12,593 nucleotides of DNA from the NCBI GenBank assembly GCA_964433495.1, contig CAYSRC010000051.1, positions 1-12,593 of the forward strand, read 5' to 3'. This DNA comes from CAYSRC01 sp964433495. Lineage in GTDB: Bacteria > Bacillota > Clostridia > Oscillospirales > Ruminococcaceae. Positions 1 through 8,429 of the stretch are shown here, in pieces. Under the pieces are notes generated by a model, which made no database searches, was not told the DNA's origin, and was given only the letters and a program-made list of their open reading frames with translations. Each line of letters starts with the position of its first letter. Positions within the stretch are counted from its first letter, which is position 1. The translations under genes were made by a program, and so were the position numbers.

Positions 1-273
1 GCATTAGCCGACTGAGGGATTGTCGCCGAAAAGTCCTGCCGTCTGACAAAGCCTCTTGCTGCGTTTTAAGATCGCCGCTTGCAATCCCCCCGCCGCTTCG
101 CGGCCCGCCCCACCCGAACAGACCTCGCGTTGCAGCTATGGCTCGCTTCAAACGGTCCCTTCGCGGTACGGCCGTCCCTGTGCAGGGGGGAGGCTTTCTT
201 TAAAGGGTTCTCTGCAAATCCGCGAGCCTTTTTCTCATCCGCATACTGTTTTGTGTGCTCGGCCTTTTGCAGC
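1..273. other. Noncoding region downstream of prs
   Basis: I see no convincing gene here. The open frames on both strands lack ribosome-binding sites and have composition typical of GC-rich intergenic DNA. The stretch holds several short GC-rich inverted repeats, for example GCCGC/GCGGC near position 91-105. It may be part of a dispersed intergenic repeat or the tail of an element lying to the left, but no second copy is inside this window, so that cannot be settled from here. Confidence 0.5.
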
Positions 274-303
274 AAAAACCGCCCCGACCTTTGATCGGGG
301 CGG
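274..303 (-). terminator. Rho-independent terminator of the glmU-prs operon
   Basis: Read on the minus strand, this is a 9-bp perfect stem (CCGCCCCGA paired with TCGGGGCGG, at 295-303 and 279-287) with a 7-nt loop. It is followed directly by five T residues (plus-strand A274-A278). It begins about 19 bases after the prs stop codon, the expected place for the end of the operon transcript. Confidence 0.85.
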
Positions 304-321
304 CAGGGGCGGTGCTCGCCG

Positions 322-1278
322 TTACCGCATAAGCGGGGAGATGGGCTTGTCCGAGTAGATTCTCGCGATGGCCTCGGCAAAGAGGGAGGCACAGGACAGC
401 ACCTTTATCTTGTCGAGCTGCTTTTCGGGGGGCTGTGCTATCGTGTCGAGAAACACGAGCTCGTCGATCGCGCTCTCTTTAATGCGCTCGACCGCGGGCC
501 CTGACAGGACGGCGTGCGTCGCGCACGCGCTCACGGTGCGCGCCCCGCGGGATTTTATCGCGTTCACCGCGCCGCACAGGGTGCCGGCGGTGTCGATCAT
601 GTCGTCAAAGATGATGATGTCCTTGCCGTCGACGTCGCCGATGATGTTCATCACCTCGCACTCGTTCGCCTTCGGACGGCGCTTGTCCACGATGGCAATG
701 GGCAGCTCGAGCCGCTCGGCAAACTTGCGCGCGCGGGTGATCGAGCCGACGTCGGGCGACATCACGACATAGTTGTCGCGGTTGTCCTTTATCTTCTGCT
801 CAAAATAGTTCGCGAGGATGGGCATCCCGACCAGGTGGTCGACGGGGATGTTGAAAAAGCCCTGAATCTGCGGCGCGTGGAGATCCATCGTCAGGACCCT
901 GTCCGCACCTGCGACGGTGATGAGGTCGGCGACCAGCTTGGCCGAGATGGGATCGCGCCCCTTGGACTTTCTGTCCTGCCGCGCGTACCCGTAGTAGGGC
1001 ACCACCGCCGTGATGCGGCCCGCCGACGCGCGCTTGAACGCGTCGATCATGATGAGAAGCTCCATGATGTTGTGGTTGACGGGCTGCGCCGTCGACTGAA
1101 CCACAAACACGTCGCTTCCGCGCACCGTCTCGTGCACCGCGACCGATATCTCGCCGTCGCTGAAGTGCCCGACCTCGCTTTTGCCGAGGGGGAGGCCGAG
1201 ATACTCGGTCATCTCCTTGGCAAGCTTGGGGTTTGAGTTTGCGGCAAAAATCTTGATGTCCCTGCCGTGCAGATTCAT
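322..1278 (-). CDS. prs: Ribose-phosphate pyrophosphokinase (PRPP synthetase)
   Basis: This cytoplasmic enzyme converts ribose 5-phosphate and ATP to PRPP and AMP. PRPP feeds purine, pyrimidine, histidine, tryptophan and NAD synthesis. The 318-residue length is normal for class I bacterial enzymes. Visible motifs are the ATP-binding YYGYARQDRK (about residues 95-104), the metal-binding DLHAPQIQGFF (132-142), the catalytic flexible loop with KRRPKANE (199-206) and the PRPP-binding DDMIDTAGT loop (225-233). PDVGSITRAR stands where many homologues have PDVGGVTRAR, a mild variation. The ATG is fixed by an AGGAGG site six bases upstream (plus-strand complement around 1285-1290). It lies 139 bp downstream of glmU on the same strand, with a GC-rich hairpin but no T-tailed terminator in the gap. 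The two are therefore probably cotranscribed, as in Bacillus gcaD-prs. Identity is very secure. Confidence 0.97.
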   Translation of the reverse strand: MNLHGRDIKIFAANSNPKLAKEMTEYLGLPLGKSEVGHFSDGEISVAVHETVRGSDVFVVQSTAQPVNHNIMELLIMIDAFKRASAGRITAVVPYYGYARQDRKSKGRDPISAKLVADLITVAGADRVLTMDLHAPQIQGFFNIPVDHLVGMPILANYFEQKIKDNRDNYVVMSPDVGSITRARKFAERLELPIAIVDKRRPKANECEVMNIIGDVDGKDIIIFDDMIDTAGTLCGAVNAIKSRGARTVSACATHAVLSGPAVERIKESAIDELVFLDTIAQPPEKQLDKIKVLSCASLFAEAIARIYSDKPISPLMR

Positions 1279-1417
1279 ACGCTTCCTCCTAAAACTCGCG
1301 CTTCCTGTGTTCGTTTGGCCCGTGCTTCAATAAGGGGCCGCGGCCTCGTTATCTCTTGTGTCCCTGTTCGGGAGCGGGCCCCGCCGCCCCGCGAAGGGCG
1401 GGACGGACGGCGGCCTT

Positions 1418-2815
1418 TTACCGCCTCTTTGCCTTTTTGGCGATGTATTTTTCAAGCTTTTTCTCGCCCGCGCCCTCGAGGTTTGTCTGCCGCGCGCGGC
1501 CTATCGCGAGCGCGCCGTCGGGCACGTCCCCGGTGACGGTGGTGCCGGCCGCCGTGTAGGCGCGGCTGCCCACCCTGACGGGCGGGATGAGGTTGGTGTT
1601 GCAGCCGACAAAGGCATAGTCGCCGACCTCGGTGCGGTGCTTGTTTGCCCCGTCGTAGTTTGCGACCACGACGCCGCAGCCGAAGTTGCAGAACCGCCCG
1701 ACGTCGCTGTCCCCGATATAGGTGAGGTGCGCTATCGAGGTGCCCTCGCCGACGGTGGAGTTCTTGACCTCGACAAAGTCGCCGAGCTTGACCGAGGGGC
1801 CGATGTGCGCGTCGGGACGCAGGTGGACGAACGGGCCTATCGTCGCGCCGTCGCCGACCGAGCAGCGGCGGCCGCAGCTTGAAAGAAAGGTGACGTCCCG
1901 TCCGATCGCCGCGTCCTCGAGCAGCGAGTTCGGGCCGATGACGCTGCCCGCGCCGACGCGGGTGCTGCCGTACAGGACGCTGCCCGGCAGGATCTCGGCG
2001 CCCGGCTCTATCTCGACGTCGGGACCGATGACGACACCGTCAAGGCTGACAAAGCGCACCCCGTTTTGCAGGTGCTTTGAGACGATGCGCTTTTTAGCGA
2101 TCTCGTTCATCTCGAGCAGGTCGGCGGGGCTGTTCGCGCCGAGCACCGCGTCGGGCGTGGGCGCGGTACAGCAGCCCGCCCTGCCGCCCGCCGAGCGGAT
2201 GGCCTCGAGCGCGTCGGTGAGATAGTATTCCCCCTGGGCGTTGTCGGCGCGAAGGGTGGACAGCGCCCCCAGCAGGGACGCCGCGTCAAACCAGTACGCG
2301 CCCGAGTTTATCTCGTTTATCCGCAGCTGCTCGGGCGTGCAGTCGCGCGCCTCGACAATGGCCCGCAGCCCGTCCCCGTCGCGGATTATCCTGCCGTAGC
2401 CCGCGGGGTCGTCGAGACAGGCTGTGATAACGGTGACCTTGTTGCCCTCGGCCCTGTGCACCTCGAGCGCCCGCCTGATAACGTCGCTGTCGACAAAAGG
2501 AGCGTCCCCGCACAGGATGAGCACATCGCCGCCGCAGGATTTCAAAAAGGAATCCGCGCACATGACGGCGTGTCCCGTGCCGAGCCGCTCTTTTTGTTCG
2601 CACACGGTGCAGCCCTCTGCCGCCGCGCGCACGTCGTCGTCCGAAACGACGACGCATATGTTGTCGGCGCCCGCGCGTCTCGCCGCGTCGATGACCCAGT
2701 TTATCATCGGCTTAAACGCGACCTCGCACAGCACCTTGGATTTTTTGGCGTGCATCCGTTTGCCCTCGCCCGCGGCGAGGATGATGCAGCCTGTCTTTGT
2801 GTCGCCCGTCGGCAT
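1418..2815 (-). CDS. glmU: Bifunctional GlmU: GlcNAc-1-P uridyltransferase / GlcN-1-P acetyltransferase
   Basis: GlmU makes UDP-GlcNAc in two steps. The C-terminal domain acetylates glucosamine-1-phosphate with acetyl-CoA and the N-terminal domain adds UMP from UTP. The product feeds peptidoglycan and other wall polymers. The 465 residues match the family. The N-terminal Rossmann-like half shows LAAGEGKRM (13-21), QKERLGTGHAV (75-84), LCGDAPFV (101-108) and EINSGAYWF (168-176). The left-handed beta-helix half starts near 250 with repeated hexapeptides. It carries HLTYIGD with His363, the position of the known acetyltransferase histidine, and NYDGANKHRT (386-395). The helix after the pyrophosphorylase signature reads SKVLCEVAFKPM, with Cys where His is common. 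The C-terminal tail is very basic. The start is set by a GGAGGTG site seven bases before the ATG. A promoter and a structured leader lie upstream (separate entries), and prs follows. Confidence 0.97.
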   Translation of the reverse strand: MPTGDTKTGCIILAAGEGKRMHAKKSKVLCEVAFKPMINWVIDAARRAGADNICVVVSDDDVRAAAEGCTVCEQKERLGTGHAVMCADSFLKSCGGDVLILCGDAPFVDSDVIRRALEVHRAEGNKVTVITACLDDPAGYGRIIRDGDGLRAIVEARDCTPEQLRINEINSGAYWFDAASLLGALSTLRADNAQGEYYLTDALEAIRSAGGRAGCCTAPTPDAVLGANSPADLLEMNEIAKKRIVSKHLQNGVRFVSLDGVVIGPDVEIEPGAEILPGSVLYGSTRVGAGSVIGPNSLLEDAAIGRDVTFLSSCGRRCSVGDGATIGPFVHLRPDAHIGPSVKLGDFVEVKNSTVGEGTSIAHLTYIGDSDVGRFCNFGCGVVVANYDGANKHRTEVGDYAFVGCNTNLIPPVRVGSRAYTAAGTTVTGDVPDGALAIGRARQTNLEGAGEKKLEKYIAKKAKRR

Positions 2816-2940
2816 CTGACGTCACCTCCAAAGCCCTTATCTCGCAGGGATAAAACCGGCAAAAAACAACGGCCGAAAGCCGGCCGACGACCGTCGGCGG
2901 GACATGCGCCGTTTGCGCCGAAAACCATACGATGTCCAAC
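2816..2940 (-). promoter_or_regulatory. Structured 5' leader of glmU-prs, candidate attenuator/riboswitch
   Basis: This is the predicted 125-nt leader between the glmU promoter and the start codon. In transcript order there is first a stem GGACAT/ATGTCC (2932-2937 with 2900-2905), starting about three bases from the predicted transcription start. It encloses a 13-nt bulge and a small GCGC/GCGC hairpin. Next comes a hairpin CCGACG/CGTCGG (2892-2897 with 2884-2889), then a terminator-like hairpin (2861-2886) that shares three bases with it. The ribosome-binding site follows at about 2824-2830. The overlap of the last two stems is the usual form of a transcription attenuator. The pairings are read directly; regulation, and any ligand or protein that drives it, are inference. 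I do not recognise a known riboswitch class. Confidence 0.5.
2861..2886 (-). terminator. Leader terminator-like hairpin upstream of glmU
   Basis: On the minus strand, CGGCCG (2881-2886) pairs with CGGCCG (2870-2875) across a 5-nt loop and is followed by TTGTTTTTT. The stem is short (6 bp) but all GC. It lies about 55-80 nt into the predicted glmU transcript, before the coding region, so it would act as an attenuator and not as the end of a gene. Confidence 0.5.
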
Positions 2941-2946
2941 AAATAT

Positions 2947-2975
2947 ATTATCTCAGCATTCGCCTTGTTTTTCAA
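2947..2975 (-). promoter_or_regulatory. Sigma-A type promoter of glmU-prs
   Basis: On the minus strand there is a -35 TTGAAA (plus positions 2970-2975), a 17-bp spacer and a -10 GATAAT (2947-2952). Each hexamer departs from consensus at one position. Transcription would start near 2940. The region is AT-rich compared with the surroundings. Confidence 0.75.
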
Positions 2976-3321
2976 GTGCTTTTGCCGAACGGGCGGAAGG
3001 TTTTTTGCGCGCGGGCGGAACGCGCAAAAACAGGGGAGTGCCGCGCGCCGCTTTTTTGATAAGCGCCCGCCGCGGGGACAGGGCTTTTATCGGTGATTAT
3101 TTGGGCTTCGCACGTGGGAGAGCGGGGAAGGGGGCTGTCCCGCCCGAGCATAAAACGGGCTTCGGCGGGGGAAGCGCGAGGGGCGAAAAACAGCCCCCGC
3201 GCCCGCCGCCCCGCAGCCCGTCGGCGCCGCTTTTTTGCGGCTTTTTGCGGCAGAGGCGGCCCTTTTTGCACGCGCGGGTCGAAAAACATGTAAAAACAGG
3301 GCCTTTTCTTAAAAAATCATT
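2976..3321. other. Hairpin-rich divergent intergenic region between glmU and ppdK
   Basis: I find no gene with a ribosome-binding site here. The stretch is full of inverted repeats. A 10-bp perfect arm pair TTTTTGCGCG/CGCGCAAAAA sits at 3002-3011/3021-3030. A nested structure has outer arms GGGGGCTGT (3130-3138) and ACAGCCCCC (3190-3198) and an inner CCCGCC/GGCGGG pair. A GCCGC/GCGGC hairpin with a T tail is at 3226-3246. A GGCCCT/AGGGCC pair (3258-3263/3298-3303) is followed by TTTTCTT. The last two look like plus-strand terminators, although no plus-strand gene precedes them. The area could hold a small RNA or fail-safe terminators, or be a remnant; none is proven. Confidence 0.45.
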
Positions 3322-3350
3322 TTGATATACAGTATGTTTTATGATATAAT
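3322..3350 (+). promoter_or_regulatory. Sigma-A type promoter of ppdK
   Basis: The -35 is TTGATA (3322-3327), followed by a 17-bp spacer and a perfect -10 TATAAT (3345-3350). The predicted start near 3357 gives a leader of about 68 nt with no strong structure. Confidence 0.85.
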
Positions 3351-3424
3351 CTTTTTTGCAAAAACAGTTTGCGGAGAAAACAAGAAGGTTGCGACGGCGC
3401 AACACAAGAAAAAGGAGAAACGAA

Positions 3425-6055
<2,631 letters not shown>

Positions 6056-6110
6056 CGCCGCTTTTTCGGCGGCTTCGGCAGAACGGCGAATTCAGGAATT
6101 AAATGCAAAA

Positions 6111-6148
6111 GGGTCCCTGCGGAGGGTAACTCCGCAGGGACCCTTTTT
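6111..6148. terminator. Strong bidirectional terminator after ppdK
   Basis: A perfect 14-bp stem (6111-6124 with 6130-6143) has a 5-nt loop GGTAA, followed by TTTTT on the plus strand. On the minus strand the same stem is followed by TTTTGCATTT. It can therefore end ppdK and also transcripts arriving from the convergent GH2 side. Confidence 0.92.
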
Positions 6149-6188
6149 CTGTGAGCAGAGAACGAAAAAACAGGTCGGCGGTCTGCCT

Positions 6189-6355
6189 TAGACGGCAAAA
6201 ATGCCGAAAGCCCCCGTATTTTTGTGGGGGACGGCGTCGCGCCCGTACAATTCGCGCGTCGCGCGCAAGAGCTTGCCGCCGTCGCGGCAGCCTTTATAGC
6301 CGAAGGTTTTGGCGCTGAAGCAGCGCCCCCTTCTCGCACAGCAAAAGCCGCCGAA
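6189..6355 (-). pseudogene. Decayed copy of GH2 C-terminal segment (array unit 3)
   Basis: Read on the minus strand, this resembles codons about 481-535 of the GH2 gene next door. Both have FGGF at the start, then CFSAKTFGYKGCRDGG and LLRA-RELY-RD. I estimate roughly 80-85% nucleotide identity by eye to 6829-6989. It carries an extra G near 6210 that shifts the frame and a 5-nt A insertion near 6197, and similarity stops at about 6189. It has no start codon context and lacks both catalytic glutamates, so it is a non-functional remnant. Its right edge abuts unit 2 exactly where the copied 3' flank of unit 2 ends. Confidence 0.8.
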
Positions 6356-6639
6356 CGCAGGATTCTTTTTCGGGTGCACGGCGGCCGAGGGAAGCATTGT
6401 TGACGGCGTGCCCGCGGCGCAGGCGTCCGTCAGTCCCGCAGCTTCGCGTTTATCTCGGCAACGCTTTCGGGGTCGAGCTTGACCTTTTTTCGGTCGTAGG
6501 TGACAAAGCCGTTGACCTCGTCCTCGACGTCGGACAGCTGGGTGTAGACGGCCGCCGCGAGCCCCCGCCTTTTTGCTGGGATAACGCGCGCCCGTGCGGC
6601 TTTTGCGGCCCGCCGCTCGGGGCGAAAAAGCGCGGTGGG
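6356..6639 (-). pseudogene. Partial copy of GH2 3' end plus flank (array unit 2)
   Basis: Positions 6356-6552 match 6640-6836 with one mismatch that I can find in 197 bases (6409 T against 6693 C). The match covers the last codons of GH2, its stop codon and about 74 bp beyond. From 6553 to about 6590 the identity falls to about 80%, yet the coded residues stay similar (VIPAKRRGL against VIPAKKQGL). The remainder, about 6591-6639, aligns only weakly with 6938-6989 and appears to lack about 60 bp internally. No promoter or ribosome-binding site is seen, and the copy lacks the catalytic residues. Confidence 0.85.
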
Positions 6640-6989
6640 CGCAGGATTCTTTTTCGGGTGCACGGCGGCCGAGGGAAGCATTGTTGACGGCGCGCCCGCG
6701 GCGCAGGCGTCCGTCAGTCCCGCAGCTTCGCGTTTATCTCGGCAACGCTTTCGGGGTCGAGCTTGACCTTTTTTCGGTCGTAGGTGACAAAGCCGTTGAC
6801 CTCGTCCTCGACGTCGGACAGCTGGGTGTAGACGGCTGCCGAAAGCCCCTGCTTTTTTGCGGGGATGACGTCGCGCTCGTACAATTCGCGCAGCGCGCGC
6901 AAAAGCTCGCCGCCGTCTCGGCAGCCCTTGTAGCCGAAGGTTTTTGCGCTGAAGCAGTGCCCCTCCTCGCGCAGCGAAAAGCCGCCGAA
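6640..6989 (-). repeat. Native array unit 1: GH2 codons 481-571 plus 3' flank
   Basis: This is the intact source-like unit of the tandem array. It runs from Phe481, directly after the nucleophile Glu480, through the stop codon at 6714 to the edge of the shared 3' flank at 6640. Units 2 and 3 lie immediately downstream in the same orientation. The unit boundary sequence CGCAGGATTC occurs at both 6356 and 6640. Confidence 0.8.
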
Positions 6990-8429
6990 CTCGGTCAGCA
7001 TGACCGCGCGCCCGAGCTTGTCGGGCGAGAACCGATAGGGCCTGAAGTAGACGTGCAGGCTGCGCGTCTCGCCGATGTGCTGGTCGTGCCAGCCGCTCGC
7101 GTGGTCGACGATGCGGGTGCCGTCAAAGCGGTCGATCATCTCGAGCGCCCGCTTTGCGTCAAACTGCCCCCAGCCCTCGTTGAAGGGAACCCACATGGCA
7201 ATCGAGACACAGTTGACGAGGAGGCGCAGCATCTCGTCAAGCTCCCTGTAATACTGCACACGGCCCTCTTCGTCGCCCCGCGCGAACAGACGGTAGCGGC
7301 TGTCCCTTATCGACAGGTTCTCGAAGAAGACGGGCAGCGAGATGACGAGCGGGTTATAGTGCCCGCCGCCGTTCACCATGTCCTGCCACACCAGCATCCC
7401 CAGCCTGTCGCAGTGGTAGTACCAGCGCAGCGGCTCGATCTTGATGTGCTTGCGCAGGGTGTTGAAGCCCATCCGCTTCATCAGCGCGATGTCGTCCGCC
7501 ATCGCGGCGTCGCAGGGCGGTGTGAGCATCCCGTCGCTGTAGTAGCCCTGGTCGAGCACCCCCGTGTGAAAGTAGGGCCGCCCGTTGAGGAACAGGCGCT
7601 TGACGCCCTCACCGTCCGCTTTGACCTCAAACTTCCTCATGCCGAAATAGCTCTTTATCTCGTCCTTGCCGGCCTTTATCTCGAGGTCGTACAGGACGGG
7701 GTTTTCGGGGCTCCAGGCCTGCCACCCCTCGCCGAGGGGCAGCACAAGGGGCTCGCCCGAACGGCCTCGCGCCGTGACGCCGAGGGCCGAGACCTCGACC
7801 TCGCACCCCTTGTTGGTCTCGACGGTGACGCGAAGCGCCCCCTCGTCGAACAGCGGAACGATCCGCAGGGCGGTGACGTAGACGAGCGGGACCTCCTCGA
7901 GCCACACCGTCTGCCAGATCCCGCTCTGCGGGGTGTACCAGATGCCCCCGCGCTTTTCGCGCTGTTTGCCGCGCGAGTGGTATCCGCTGTCGCCGCCGTC
8001 GGTCACCCGCACAACGATCTCGTTTTCACCGTCCGACAGCGCATCGGTTATCTCGAGCGCGAAGGGGGTATAGCCCCCGACATGGCTGCCGACGGCCCTG
8101 CCGTTCACCGTCACCTCGGCCGTCCTGTCGGCGGCGTCGATGTGGAGAATGCACCTTTTGTCGCTTTTTTTGGCGAGCGCAAAGGTTCGACGGTACCACA
8201 GCGCCTCGTCGGGCAAAAGCTTTCGGCCGAGCCCCGACAGCTCGCTCTCGGGCGAGAAGGGGACGAGTATTCTTTGGGGGAAGTCCTCGGGCCTTGCGCT
8301 CTCAAGGGACGTGAACGCGCAGTCCCACTGTCCGTTGAGACAGACGTAGCTTTTGCGCACGAGCTGCGGGCGGGGGTATTCGGACAGCGGACACGCGCGG
8401 TCGACGAGGTCGAAATATTTGGATTTCAT
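6714..8429 (-). CDS. Glycoside hydrolase family 2 protein (cytoplasmic beta-glycosidase)
   Basis: This is a retaining beta-glycosidase of the GH2 clan; galactoside, glucuronide or mannoside specificity cannot be read from the sequence. It has 571 residues and no signal peptide or membrane segment, so it is likely cytoplasmic. An N-terminal jelly-roll sugar-binding domain covers about 28-180 (LNGQWDCAF, AEVTVNGRAVGSHVGGYTPF, GGIWYTPQSGIWQTVWLE). An Ig-like domain covers about 181-270. A TIM-barrel follows from about 275, with LNGRPYF and GFNTLRKHIK. WVPFNEGWGQF holds the acid/base Glu418 and LTEFGG holds the nucleophile Glu480. The ATG overlaps the MFS stop codon in ATGA, with GGAGGG about 11 bases upstream, so translation is probably coupled to the transporter. 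It is shorter than LacZ-type enzymes and fits the compact GH2 group. Its 3' end is duplicated downstream. Confidence 0.92.
   Translation of the reverse strand: MKSKYFDLVDRACPLSEYPRPQLVRKSYVCLNGQWDCAFTSLESARPEDFPQRILVPFSPESELSGLGRKLLPDEALWYRRTFALAKKSDKRCILHIDAADRTAEVTVNGRAVGSHVGGYTPFALEITDALSDGENEIVVRVTDGGDSGYHSRGKQREKRGGIWYTPQSGIWQTVWLEEVPLVYVTALRIVPLFDEGALRVTVETNKGCEVEVSALGVTARGRSGEPLVLPLGEGWQAWSPENPVLYDLEIKAGKDEIKSYFGMRKFEVKADGEGVKRLFLNGRPYFHTGVLDQGYYSDGMLTPPCDAAMADDIALMKRMGFNTLRKHIKIEPLRWYYHCDRLGMLVWQDMVNGGGHYNPLVISLPVFFENLSIRDSRYRLFARGDEEGRVQYYRELDEMLRLLVNCVSIAMWVPFNEGWGQFDAKRALEMIDRFDGTRIVDHASGWHDQHIGETRSLHVYFRPYRFSPDKLGRAVMLTEFGGFSLREEGHCFSAKTFGYKGCRDGGELLRALRELYERDVIPAKKQGLSAAVYTQLSDVEDEVNGFVTYDRKKVKLDPESVAEINAKLRD

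Noticed and set aside
1385..1417. Terminator between glmU and prs
   Set aside because: A CCGCCC/GGGCGG hairpin exists, but no T tract follows it on the minus strand, so it is unlikely to stop transcription into prs.
2816..2940. ykkC-type (guanidine/PRPP) riboswitch or glmS ribozyme
   Set aside because: PRPP and amino-sugar genes nearby suggested these, but I could not find the conserved ykkC core motifs. The glmS ribozyme core belongs upstream of glmS and is not visible here.
6189..6639. CRISPR array or short tandem repeat locus
   Set aside because: The repeats are hundreds of bases long, derive from a coding gene and have no spacer pattern.
6189..6989. Diversity-generating retroelement (template and variable repeat)
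   Set aside because: A repeat at the 3' end of a gene prompted the idea. However, no reverse transcriptase is present, the differences are not confined to adenines, the near-identical part extends past the stop codon, and unit 3 has insertions and a frameshift.
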